64,000 bases of DNA from Clostridium homopropionicum DSM 5847 (GCF_001263795.1 NZ_LHUR01000042.1:124001-188000), one strand, 5' to 3'; positions 57,602 to 64,000 are shown, counted from the stretch's first letter. Numbers and translations are program-made. Notes: generated by a model not told the origin, from the sequence alone.

Positions 57602-57640
57602 AACGAAAGCCAGCGGAATCTTGATTCTACTGGCTTCTTT
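57602..57640 (-). terminator. Original tRNA-Trp terminator, now at the left end of the island
   Basis: On the minus strand GCCAGTAGAATCAAGATTCC and GCTGGC form a stem followed by TTTCGTTTTTT. A related hairpin (63690-63736) follows the intact tRNA at the right end. Confidence 0.7.
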
Positions 57641-57685
57641 TGGCAGGGGCACGAGGACTTGAACCCGGAACCAACGGTTTTGGAG
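57641..57685 (-). repeat. Left attachment repeat: 45-bp copy of the tRNA-Trp 3' end
   Basis: The 45 bases from TGGCAGGGGCACGAGGACTT to TGGAG are identical to 63739-63783, the 3' half of tRNA-Trp including CCA. The rest of the tRNA is missing here. Duplication of a tRNA 3' end is the mark of tyrosine-integrase insertion. Confidence 0.92.
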
Positions 57686-57801
57686 TGCGTTATATAGGTT
57701 ATTTTATATTTCATTAATTTGTTTTAAACCCTTATAAACCCTGGTTTTATGGTATTAACTTGTCCTATTTTCTTTTAATTTTGGGTACTATTTTTTCATT
57801 T

Positions 57802-57821
57802 CAGTACCCAAATAGTACCCA
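57802..57821 (+). repeat. Putative integrase arm site, left
   Basis: CAGTACCCAAATAGTACCCA is repeated exactly at 63651-63670, near the other end of the element. An inverted GGGTACTA unit lies just before it at 57783-57790. The position near both ends suggests integrase or excisionase binding; this is inferred. Confidence 0.5.
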
Positions 57822-57847
57822 ATGGATTCTAATATTAATTATAAAAT

Positions 57848-58396
57848 TTATTTATTTAAAATATCATTAATGAATATAACTAATTGATCTATATCAGAAT
57901 TTACATTAACTATTTTGCACTTGATTCCTATACTCTCTGCAACTTCTTTAGCATAACATATTTCTTTTTCCTGAAATTTTTTTATTAACTTAATTTGATA
58001 GCATCCTTTATCTCTGCTAATTAACTTTTTTAATATTTCAGATTCTTCATCAACCAAAACTATTATAGCTTTTAAACCTAATGATTTAAATGTATCTAAA
58101 GGAACCTCTGTTATATTTCCATTAGTATCTAATAATGAAAAATGCCCATCTAATAAATAGTACTCCTCGTCATTAAGATATCTTTCAATTGAATCCAGCA
58201 AAATATTTTGGTTTTCACTAATATCGCTAACTTTCTTATCTTTCCTTATAACATCTAAATTAAAATTCATTATTAACTCACTCGCCGAGTAATGTTTTAG
58301 TGATAGTATTTGCGATATTTTCTTACATAAAGTAGTTTTTCCAACTCCGTGTATGCCAGCGACAAAAATAATTTTTTTGTTAATTATTCTATCCAT
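57848..58396 (-). CDS. P-loop NTPase (AAA/nucleotide-kinase-like)
   Basis: The 182-residue protein has Walker A FVAGIHGVGKTTLCKK at about 11-26 and a Walker-B-like YYLLDGHFSLLD near 98-109. A lid-like basic region follows (LKKLISRDKGCYQIKLIKKFQ). The size and layout resemble adenylate-kinase-type AAA proteins used in nucleotide or RNA-end chemistry. It is the last gene of the four-gene ASCH operon, 15 bases after the second ASCH gene. A role with those genes is inferred. The start is ATG 58396 after GGAGG. Confidence 0.75.
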   Translation of the reverse strand: MDRIINKKIIFVAGIHGVGKTTLCKKISQILSLKHYSASELIMNFNLDVIRKDKKVSDISENQNILLDSIERYLNDEEYYLLDGHFSLLDTNGNITEVPLDTFKSLGLKAIIVLVDEESEILKKLISRDKGCYQIKLIKKFQEKEICYAKEVAESIGIKCKIVNVNSDIDQLVIFINDILNK

Positions 58397-58411
58397 ATAC
58401 CAAACACCTCC

Positions 58412-58786
58412 CTATATATACATGAATGATTGAGGAGGGTATTTAATTTTTGGGCTTAATTCTGCTAACTCCAAAGGTTTTTTATATATCCTAGTTTTCT
58501 TAATCTCAATAGCAAATCCCATATCTTTTTGGGAAAAGTATTCTATATACGCATTTTCATCAATTCCAGAATACAATTTAGTTTGCTCCCATATAGAGTT
58601 AGGATTTCCTCTCAATATATTATCAATTTCAAATTCACCTATAACTTTTCCTACTGGCTTTGTAACATATACTACAACTATTTTTATATCATCTCTTTTA
58701 AATAAATTTCTTCTATATTCATACTTTTTTTCACCGGTAAAAATCTTCTCGGCATATTCTGGTTTAATTGATAATAAAACTTTCAT
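58412..58786 (-). CDS. ASCH-domain protein (second in the operon's ASCH set)
   Basis: The 124-residue protein starts VLLSIKPEYAEKIFTGEKKYEYRR, the classic ASCH opening with a G-x-K-x-x-E-x-R pattern. VVVYVTKPVGKVIGEFEI follows as the next strand pair. ASCH domains share the PUA-like fold and bind or process RNA or modified nucleosides. The E. coli member YqfB removes the acetyl group from N4-acetylcytidine. The start at 58786 lies 23 bases inside the GNAT-ASCH gene, so translation is coupled. Confidence 0.8.
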   Translation of the reverse strand: MKVLLSIKPEYAEKIFTGEKKYEYRRNLFKRDDIKIVVVYVTKPVGKVIGEFEIDNILRGNPNSIWEQTKLYSGIDENAYIEYFSQKDMGFAIEIKKTRIYKKPLELAELSPKIKYPPQSFMYI

Positions 58787-59813
58787 CTACCTCACCTAAT
58801 TCTAGTATTTTTATTAATTGTTCATCATTTAATTGTACTGCTACCCAGCGTTCATTTCTATCTAGCCCTACCGCTTCTATCAATTGTTGTCTTATAGGCC
58901 TTTTATTTAAAGCTATATTATATAGCATCTTTACTAAATATTTATACCTTTTAGTTTTCCAAAAATACTCCAATTCATTTTTATCGAAAACACTGTGTTT
59001 GGAACAATACTTATAAAACTCATCAAAATCTTTAAACTCGCTTATATGTCTAACTTCATTAATAATGCATATAGAAGTTGCTACAGAGGAATACTCTGCT
59101 TTTTTCCCTTTATCAGCCGTTCTATAAATAACTATTACATCACCTCTACCATAATTACTAATGTTAGCACCTGAGAGGTATATTTTTTGTATGCTATTTG
59201 TAAAAGATGTGTCTTCTACTACATGATTCTTTTCAGTCTTAAGCTGAGAATTAGGAAACATTCTAGTGTGATATTCCGGAAATATCGATAACATAAATTT
59301 TTTATTATTTTTAATGTTAACTTTTGGATAATCTAAAAAAATATCTTTAAATATCTTTTTTGAATACTTAATATATACATCTTCAATTCCGGCCTTACTA
59401 CTCTTAGTTCCATAATATTCAAATCCATATTTTAATAATAAACTAATTAAAGTATCGTGTTTCTTAAAAATTGTAACATAAGATTCTTCATAATTATTTT
59501 TAAACATTTCATCAATTATAATTTTTATGAATCTTTCTCCAAGTTTAGTACCATGTGCATCAATTTTGAATGTCCCAACTTTTAATCTTCTTTTTTTAGC
59601 TAAGCTAGGTGTAATTGAAGTATCCTCTTCATTTTCTTCTTTCAAATACAAAAATCCTTGAATACCATCATCATCTAATATGTACGCACTTTCTTCCTGT
59701 TTTGATTTTTTAGAAAACCATAAATCAAAACCTGGATAATCCGCTTTTAATGTGTCAAAAAAATCATCCCCTAAATTAATGTCACTAAATTTCTTTAATT
59801 CAATAACATCCAT
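58764..59813 (-). CDS. GNAT acetyltransferase fused to an ASCH/EVE-like domain
   Basis: The protein has 349 residues. The N-terminal 170 residues follow a GNAT fold: GIQGFLYLKEE, RRLKVGTFKIDAHGTKLGERFIKIIIDEMF (cofactor loop region) and LLLKYGFEYYGTKSS. The C-terminal part from about 188 begins KFMLSIFPEYHTRMFPNSQL and has GDVIVIYRTAD and SVATSICIINEVRH, a PUA-like ASCH/EVE pattern, followed by a helical tail. The fusion suggests acetylation of a nucleic acid or nucleotide target held by the PUA-like half. It is the second gene of the operon. The start ATG 59813 follows GGAGGGG. Confidence 0.75.
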   Translation of the reverse strand: MDVIELKKFSDINLGDDFFDTLKADYPGFDLWFSKKSKQEESAYILDDDGIQGFLYLKEENEEDTSITPSLAKKRRLKVGTFKIDAHGTKLGERFIKIIIDEMFKNNYEESYVTIFKKHDTLISLLLKYGFEYYGTKSSKAGIEDVYIKYSKKIFKDIFLDYPKVNIKNNKKFMLSIFPEYHTRMFPNSQLKTEKNHVVEDTSFTNSIQKIYLSGANISNYGRGDVIVIYRTADKGKKAEYSSVATSICIINEVRHISEFKDFDEFYKYCSKHSVFDKNELEYFWKTKRYKYLVKMLYNIALNKRPIRQQLIEAVGLDRNERWVAVQLNDEQLIKILELGEVDESFIIN

Positions 59814-59864
59814 AATCTCCCCTCCATTTTTTACACTATATACAATAATTTTACCATATTCTTG

Positions 59865-60227
59865 TTATTTAGTGAATGCTTTCTCATCATCTATTTGGAA
59901 CATAATTGCAAGTACTCCTTCTTCTTCCTCTTTTTTATGCGAATATATGCTGTATATTTTATTTAGCATATCACTAATATTTAAATTACTGTATCCAAAG
60001 TATGTGGAAGGAAATCCGCTATATAAATCTTTAAAAGTTGAAAATTTATATATATTTTTAACTTTTACATTAATAGTTTCATTTAACTCAGGAACTTTAT
60101 AGAAAATTATTTTATCTCCTACATTAATTTTTCTTCTTTTTTTATCATTAAGTCGAACCTCTATTATTTTATTATTATATTTGATATTGTCAAATTCCTC
60201 TGGTCTTAATCTCATTTCATGCAGCAT
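59865..60227 (-). CDS. ASCH-domain protein (first gene of the operon)
   Basis: The 120-residue protein reads MLHEMRLRPEEFDNIKYNNK, then IIEVRLNDKKRRKINVGDKIIFYKV, a typical stand-alone ASCH protein with the E-x-R motif and the GDxIxF strand. It leads the operon ASCH, GNAT-ASCH, ASCH, NTPase. A strong promoter lies so close to the start that the best ribosome-site-like AGGTGG (60242-60237) falls between the -10 and the expected first base of the RNA. Confidence 0.8.
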   Translation of the reverse strand: MLHEMRLRPEEFDNIKYNNKIIEVRLNDKKRRKINVGDKIIFYKVPELNETINVKVKNIYKFSTFKDLYSGFPSTYFGYSNLNISDMLNKIYSIYSHKKEEEEGVLAIMFQIDDEKAFTK

Positions 60228-60242
60228 AACATCAAACCACCT

Positions 60243-60270
60243 ATTATATTAATATGTTTAGACTTGTCAA
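60243..60270 (-). promoter_or_regulatory. Sigma-A promoter of the ASCH operon
   Basis: On the minus strand TTGACA (60270-60265), a 16-base spacer and TATAAT (60248-60243) are a consensus match. A second possible promoter, TTTACA/TAGTAT, lies at 60334-60369 inside the palindrome TTTACAC...GTGTAAA. The gap 60228-60553 also holds the relic at 60385-60550. Confidence 0.75.
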
Positions 60271-60384
60271 CTTAAATTTAAGTATATCCATTTTATAAAT
60301 TACTATGTTTATCATCATACTGCCTACATATTTACACTTATACTAACATATGTTCGCATTGGTGTAAACAATATTTGTATAAAA

Positions 60385-60550
60385 TAAAAAAGTACCCACA
60401 TTCAGCAGATACTTTCCATCACTCAATTAACACCTTAAAAAATTCATCTTCAAATCCGAATATAATTTCCTTTAGTCAATTTATTCTTTTCAATTCTTCG
60501 TCTTTTTTATTGGATTGCAACAATATTTGCAACAATTTATTTATTTTTAA
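60385..60550 (-). pseudogene. 3' fragment copy of a phage-type HTH gene
   Basis: On the minus strand the end reads QSNKKDEELKRIN, a stop, then LKEIIFGFEDEFFKVLIE and a stop. A terminator hairpin follows. This is a second, diverged copy of the end of the gene at 61350-61735 (FGFEDEFFKALLR). The repeat covers about 110 bases including the terminator, and nothing 5' of it is preserved. Confidence 0.65.
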
Positions 60551-60553
60551 GTA

Positions 60554-60871
60554 TTAATATACTAATCTTACACTTGGATCATATCCAGCATCAACAGCAG
60601 AAAAATATTCCCTGTTTCCACATAGTATATATGTAGATCCATTATTGCTTATCTTAGCTACACAACCTAAATTAAATGTGCCATATGAGAAGTCTGGGAT
60701 TGCAAAAAACCTAACAGTATGAGGATATTCACCTGAATTTTCATTTATAAATTCTTTTACTTCCCTTTCACATCCCATTATTATTTCTTTTGAATAGGAT
60801 GGATCATCAGCAATTTTTTTAATTACTTCATTTGTAGTCATGGTAAATTCAAAATAATCAATAATACCCAT
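60554..60871 (-). CDS. Unrecognised 105-residue protein in the island
   Basis: No domain is recognised. The sequence has a helical N-terminal half (TTNEVIKKIADDPSYSKEII) and a beta-rich C-terminal half (HTVRFFAIPDFSYGTFNLGC, STYILCGNREYFSAVDAGYD). It follows the zinc-finger gene at 60892 closely and reads in another frame, without a clear ribosome site before ATG 60871. Coupled translation is possible, or the true start differs. Confidence 0.45.
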   Translation of the reverse strand: MGIIDYFEFTMTTNEVIKKIADDPSYSKEIIMGCEREVKEFINENSGEYPHTVRFFAIPDFSYGTFNLGCVAKISNNGSTYILCGNREYFSAVDAGYDPSVRLVY

Positions 60872-60891
60872 TTCAGCATAATATTTAAGGC

Positions 60892-61212
60892 CTATTTTTT
60901 TATATTTTCATATTTTTCATTCACTTTCTTATTTAACTCCTTTTTCTCTAATCTAGTTTTACTTATTTCTTCAATATTTTTTAACTTCTCTTGTATGGAT
61001 GCGGTTTTAAATTCAATATCACTATCCTCCAATGTATCTACAAGAAGATCAATAAGATATGGTGAACACTTTTTACAAACACCTATATGAAATTCTCCTG
61101 CCCAGCAGCCTCCTTTTTTTATTTCTTGTCCACAAAAGAAACAAGTAGCTAACTGTTTCTTGCTTTCATCTGGAATACCTATACTAGTTACAGTTTGGCT
61201 AAGTTTTGCCAT
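60892..61212 (-). CDS. Small zinc-finger protein of the island
   Basis: The 106-residue protein has CFFCGQEIKKGGCWAGEFHIGVCKKC-type spacing: two CxxC pairs about 20 residues apart, with an extra Cys and His between (residues about 29-54). A charged helical tail follows (SIQEKLKNIEEISKTRLEKK). A metal-bound fold is likely. The function is unknown. ATG 61212 follows AAAGGAGAG and is preferred to a longer frame. Confidence 0.6.
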   Translation of the reverse strand: MAKLSQTVTSIGIPDESKKQLATCFFCGQEIKKGGCWAGEFHIGVCKKCSPYLIDLLVDTLEDSDIEFKTASIQEKLKNIEEISKTRLEKKELNKKVNEKYENIKK

Positions 61213-61349
61213 ACGCTTCACTCTCCTTTTAATAAAATTCATTAAAGTGGGATAATTAACAATATTCTACAACATTTTGCGTTCTCCTCTAAAAATCAGA
61301 ACTTTTTTAAAGAATAAAATAAAAAAGTATTCACATTCTGCAGATACTT

Positions 61350-61735
61350 TCCATCATCTCAATAACGCCTTGAAGAATTCATCCTCAAATCCGAACATAA
61401 TTCTTCCTATATCTAAATTCTTCCTATATCTAATTTACTCTTTTCAATTCTTCTTTGTATCGTTTTTGTTGAATATCCGACCATTGTTTCAATAGTTTTG
61501 TAGTTTAACTTATCAAATATCTATAGCAAATCATCTTTTGTTCTTCCTCTTTTTAAAGTACTTATAGCTTGAATTGCTCTAGATAACTTTCTATGAAGCC
61601 TATTCCTTTTAATTTTAAGCTTTTCTATATCAGCTATATCATAAGTATCCTTTTCTAATTCAACATCTATTAACCTTATTTTATCCTTTATATCCGGAAC
61701 ACTTTTAAGCAATTCCTCAGTTCCAAGTATTTATT
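61350..61735 (-). pseudogene. Broken phage-type regulator with sigma-region-4-like HTH
   Basis: On the minus strand the frame encodes LLKSVPDIKDKIRLIDVELE, a helical region to RAIQAISTLKRGRTKDDLL, then a TAG. It continues IFDKLNYKTIETMVGYSTKT-IQRRIEKSKLDIG, a helix-turn-helix as in phage late regulators. A 17-base tandem duplication (TTCCTATATCTAAATTC region, about 61403-61440) then shifts the frame. Without it the protein would end RIMFGFEDEFFKALLR at a terminator. The gene carries two separate lesions and is dead. Confidence 0.65.
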
Positions 61736-61825
61736 TTTAGATGTGAACCTATTAAATGTTACTTAGATTTACATAATAAGTTTTGATATGCATAACTTAT
61801 AGGCATCACTTTTATAGGTTTTTAA

Positions 61826-62062
61826 TTAGGTCAATATTATTGATCTAGTTTTCTTCTGAAAAGAAAAGTTCCTGGATTGGAGTATCAAGAATTTCGCTGA
61901 TTTTTTCATCTTTTCTGGTCTAGGTATTAATTTATCCCTTTCATAAAAAGATACTGATTGTCTAGTTACACCGATAATAGCTCCGAAACTTTCTTGGTTA
62001 TATCCTTTTTCTATTCTTTTCATTTTTAATAATAAGCCTTGTCTCATTTTGCACCTCCTCAA
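61826..62062 (-). pseudogene. XRE repressor-like gene with a one-base frameshift
   Basis: The reading frame encodes an XRE helix-turn-helix: GLLLKMKRIEKGYNQESFGA, IIGVTRQSVSFYERDKLIPR, PEKMKK. After the A-run the frame leaves the family pattern. Adding one base there restores ISEILDTPIQELFFSEEN followed by a stop at about 61842. A base was lost in an A6 run, by mutation or sequencing error. It is transcribed divergently from the XRE gene at 62191. The start lies near 62047-62062 after GGAGG. Confidence 0.7.
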
Positions 62063-62069
62063 TCATCGA

Positions 62070-62153
62070 CAAATGTCATTTGTTGTTATAACTATAATCC
62101 CCAAAATATCATTTGTCAATAACTTATATAAATTTTTCTTTGACAAATGGTAT
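62070..62153. promoter_or_regulatory. Divergent promoter/operator region between the two XRE genes
   Basis: CAAATG-T-CATTTG (62070-62082) is a perfect 13-bp palindrome. Further half-sites ATCATTTGTCAA (62108-62119) and TTGACAAATGG (62140-62150) overlap the two -35 elements. Promoters: minus TTGACA (62119-62114), 17 bases, TATAGT; plus TTGACA (62140-62145) with a TAATAA/TAATAT -10 near 62162-62170. This is the layout of a phage repressor switch. Confidence 0.7.
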
Positions 62154-62190
62154 TTTCAATGTAATAATATTTAGTATGGAGGTGATTCCT

Positions 62191-62715
62191 TTGTTTAAAG
62201 ATAATCTTAAAAATATAAGAACCAAGAAAAATATAAGCCAAAGAGAATTAGGAAGGCAAATAAATAAAACAGGCCAATACATATCATATTTAGAAAACAC
62301 AGATGAAGGAAACCCTAGTTTAGATGTAATCAAAGCTATTGCCGAAGCTCTTGATGTTCCAATTGATGAATTATTATATCAAGCTAACATAGTAAATGTA
62401 TCTGGAGCAGATACATCATATAGAAAAGCCTTAGAGACTTTTATGTTTGATAACGATGAAACTTTTAAAATAATAAATTTTTTAGAAAATAATGGTTATG
62501 AAATATTTGTTCAAAACTCTAATGACATAGTTATTTTCAAAAATGAAGAATTAATAGTTTCTATAGAAGAAGCTGATTTCAATAAGTGTGGAAATAACAT
62601 TTTAAAATTAATTGATATCTCCAAAATAATAGCTGATAAATTTGTAGATGATATAATTAATCTTAAAAATCTAACTCAAAAAAATAACCATTCTTCTATA
62701 AAGAAGAATACATAA
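62191..62715 (+). CDS. XRE-family repressor-like protein
   Basis: The 174-residue protein begins with an XRE helix-turn-helix (NLKNIRTKKNISQRELGRQI, TGQYISYLENTDEGNPSLDV, IKAIAEALDVPIDELLYQA). The C-terminal domain (about 80-174) is acidic and not recognised. TTG 62191 is taken as start because GGAGGTGATT ends seven bases before it; the ATG at 62176 overlaps that ribosome site. It is intact, unlike its divergent neighbour, and probably controls the switch region. Confidence 0.75.
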   Translation: MFKDNLKNIRTKKNISQRELGRQINKTGQYISYLENTDEGNPSLDVIKAIAEALDVPIDELLYQANIVNVSGADTSYRKALETFMFDNDETFKIINFLENNGYEIFVQNSNDIVIFKNEELIVSIEEADFNKCGNNILKLIDISKIIADKFVDDIINLKNLTQKNNHSSIKKNT

Positions 62716-62777
62716 GCTATATCACTAGTTAGCTAACTACACTATTACATAACCCTATTTATAAGGAGGTCAATATC

Positions 62778-63353
62778 ATGGAAAATACAGCTAAAAGCAA
62801 AGTATACACCTATACTGACTATATGAATTACCCTGAGAATGAAAGAATCGAACTTATTGATAGTCACATCTATGCAATGTCTCCAGCTCCATCAAGAATA
62901 CACCAAGAAACAATATCAGCTTTAGTTATTGAAATAGGTAATTATATAAAATCAAATAAAGGAGGTTGCAAGGTATATCCAGCTCCTTTTGATGTATTTC
63001 TCGTTGATGATGAAAATTTAGATAACTGCAGAAACATTGTTCAGCCAGATGTATCAGTAATATGCGATAAAAACAAATTAACTGATAAAGGCTGTACTGG
63101 AGCTCCGGACCTAATAATAGAAGTAGTATCACCTTATAACCCTTCAAATGATTATGTGCGTAAATTAAGCTTATATGAGAAATATAAGGTTAAAGAATAT
63201 TGGATAGTAAATCCTATGAATAATACTATATTAGTATATAGGCTTGATGAAAAGATGCAGTATACTGCTCCTGAAACTTATACCTTAAAAGCTAAAATCA
63301 AAGTAGGCATATATGAGAACTTGGAAATTGATTTTTCTAAATTAGAGCTTTAG
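62778..63353 (+). CDS. Uma2-family protein (PD-(D/E)xK nuclease-like)
   Basis: The 191-residue protein shows the Uma2/DUF820 pattern: YTYTDYMNYPENERIELIDS, then IVQPDVSVICDKNK and APDLIIEVVSPYNPSNDYVRK, then YEKYKVKEYWIVNP. The Asp and Glu of QPD and IEV and the following residues fit a restriction-nuclease-like fold. These proteins are common in mobile and cyanobacterial genomes and their targets are unknown. The start is ATG 62778 after AAGGAGG. Confidence 0.85.
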   Translation: MENTAKSKVYTYTDYMNYPENERIELIDSHIYAMSPAPSRIHQETISALVIEIGNYIKSNKGGCKVYPAPFDVFLVDDENLDNCRNIVQPDVSVICDKNKLTDKGCTGAPDLIIEVVSPYNPSNDYVRKLSLYEKYKVKEYWIVNPMNNTILVYRLDEKMQYTAPETYTLKAKIKVGIYENLEIDFSKLEL

Positions 63354-63389
63354 TTGTATAACTACTACATTTTAGAAAGAAGTACCACT

Positions 63390-63549
63390 ATGGCGGCCAT
63401 AGAAAAGCGCGGAGAAAGCTCTTACAGGCTTACCTCTTGCTGGTGGTATGAGAATGGCAGAATTAGCAGCTTTAGAATGGCAAGATATAGACTTCGATAA
63501 TTGCCTATTAAGAATAAATAAATCATTACAGCATATAAAATACAAATGA
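63390..63549 (+). pseudogene. Tyrosine integrase relic (N-terminus joined to core)
   Basis: From ATG 63390 the frame begins MAAIEKRGESSYRLT, the typical start of Gram-positive phage/ICE integrases. From about 63418, one frame over, it reads LAGGMRMAELAALEWQDIDF and on to KSLQHIKYK and TGA 63549. That is the catalytic core start, with the first active-site Arg in GMR. Some 150-200 codons between and the whole C-terminus with the Tyr are gone. It reads toward the tRNA, as integrases usually do. Confidence 0.8.
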
Positions 63550-63650
63550 AACTATATTTAATAAAAACATCCAAAACCAAAAGCAGGGATAAAAAACTCC
63601 TTGCTTTTTTATTGCATTTTACTCTATTTTTAATTAACTTTTTATTGCAT

Positions 63651-63670
63651 CAGTACCCAAATAGTACCCA
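63651..63670 (+). repeat. Putative integrase arm site, right
   Basis: CAGTACCCAAATAGTACCCA is identical to 57802-57821. It lies between the integrase relic and the attachment repeat. Confidence 0.5.
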
Positions 63671-63689
63671 TTTTATATTCAGAACCCAT

Positions 63690-63736
63690 TTCATAAAAAA
63701 TAAAAATCAGCAGAACCCTTGATTCTACTGATTTTA
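63690..63736 (-). terminator. Terminator after the intact tRNA-Trp (element side)
   Basis: On the minus strand AAATCAGTAGAATCAAGGGT and TCTGCTGATTTTTATTTTTT form a hairpin with a T-run. It resembles the hairpin at 57602-57640 over about 70 bases, so the element carries its own version of the tRNA's downstream region. Confidence 0.7.
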
Positions 63737-63738
63737 CA

Positions 63739-63814
63739 TGGCAGGGGCACGAGGACTTGAACCCGGAACCAACGGTTTTGGAGACCGCTACTCTACCAAT
63801 TGAGCTATACCCCT
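63739..63814 (-). tRNA. tRNA-Trp (anticodon CCA)
   Basis: The 76-base gene has a 7-bp acceptor stem (AGGGGTA/TGCCCCT, one G-T pair), a D-arm GCTCAATTGGTAGAG, the anticodon loop CTCCAAA reading CCA, a T-arm GGTTCCGGGTTCAAGTCC-like sequence, and an encoded CCA end. Its 3' 45 bases are the attachment site of the island. The promoter is TTGACA (63929-63924), 17 bases, TATCAT (63906-63901). Confidence 0.97.
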
Positions 63815-63900
63815 ATAAAAAGTATCTTCTAATATAGTTTTATCTATATTAATATTTGTTGATGCATAATCGCTTGACCTTCTGCCTAGCGACGAATACT

Positions 63901-63929
63901 ATGATACATGAAATTTTTCTTCATGTCAA
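63901..63929 (-). promoter_or_regulatory. Promoter of tRNA-Trp
   Basis: On the minus strand a consensus TTGACA, a 17-base spacer and TATCAT lie about 85 bases before the tRNA. No other gene is seen between 63815 and 64000. Confidence 0.75.
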
Positions 63930-64000
63930 TACAGAATTATATTTTCTTAAATTTTTTTAATGTATATTTGCAAAAAACAAAGATTAGTATCTGAAAATTT

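Larger units (their letters stand above)
57641..63738. mobile_element. Decayed integrative element in tRNA-Trp (about 6.1 kb)
   Basis: It is bounded by the 45-bp repeats at 57641-57685 and 63739-63783. Inside are an integrase relic near the tRNA, two divergent phage-type XRE regulators, arm-like repeats at both ends and cargo genes (ASCH operon, Uma2 protein). There are no structural phage or conjugation genes, so this is a remnant or a small satellite island that can no longer integrate by itself. Several of its genes are frameshifted or duplicated in part, unlike the neighbouring backbone. Confidence 0.85.

Noticed and set aside
57641-57685. A second tRNA-Trp gene
   Set aside because: Only the 3' 45 bases are present; the anticodon stem is cut and the acceptor 5' strand and D-arm are missing.
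57508-57714. 68-codon frame ending at the left attachment repeat
   Set aside because: It runs through the tRNA fragment and the terminator, and its translation is that of structural RNA.
60385-61440. Two 110-base repeats as ends of an insertion sequence
   Set aside because: They are direct, not inverted, they match the coding end and terminator of an HTH gene, and no transposase lies between.

Overview
The window is AT-rich, densely coded Gram-positive DNA from a butyrate-forming Clostridium (Clostridium sensu stricto by gene content). The main clues are a crt-bcd-etfB-etfA-hbd butyryl-CoA operon next to rex, an NfnAB-type transhydrogenase pair, an [FeFe]-hydrogenase-like protein, strong GGAGG ribosome sites, CIRCE-controlled groESL and a guanine riboswitch on guaB. 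Most of it is chromosomal backbone. The species cannot be named from the sequence alone.

Layout. (1) 1-9.7 kb: a scattered catabolic cluster. It holds the start of a possible MaoC-like gene, a decayed and an intact copy of a CoA-transferase, a chemotaxis-type sensor lodged between the two copies, an acyl-CoA dehydrogenase, a MetX-like hydrolase, a thiolase with an OB-fold partner, and a FabG-type dehydrogenase. Nearly every unit is preceded by a -24/-12 (sigma-54) promoter, and three have 18-bp dyads upstream that look like activator sites. Together the genes could make one acyl-CoA beta-oxidation spiral. A small-RNA candidate closes the region. (2) 9.7-30.8 kb: housekeeping and envelope genes: pseudouridine synthase, a Y_Y_Y repeat protein, pullulanase, a YcdB-like secreted protein, pgi, gap, a polysaccharide deacetylase, a TPR lipoprotein, YmaF, guaA, guaB and an EAL-CBS-GGDEF protein. 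(3) 30.8-47.3 kb: groESL, a group-B-like hydrogenase, an ogg-type glycosylase, the transhydrogenase pair, an iron alcohol dehydrogenase controlled by a sigma-54 activator and probably Rex, the butyryl-CoA operon with a Rex operator, and rex. (4) 47.6-57.6 kb: ABC-F, a pseudo-receiver/zinc-ribbon protein, tsaD, a RusA-like protein, an FAD oxidoreductase, a chemoreceptor and a GGDEF protein. (5) 57.64-63.74 kb: a decayed 6.1-kb integrative element in the 3' end of tRNA-Trp, bounded by 45-bp direct repeats. It carries a compact operon of ASCH, GNAT-ASCH, ASCH and P-loop NTPase genes, a phage-like divergent XRE switch, a Uma2 protein, gene fragments and an integrase relic.

The most novel items are the sigma-54/dyad regulon on the left and the ASCH/GNAT/NTPase cassette in the tRNA-Trp island. 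All family names come from reading motifs by eye; no database search was made.
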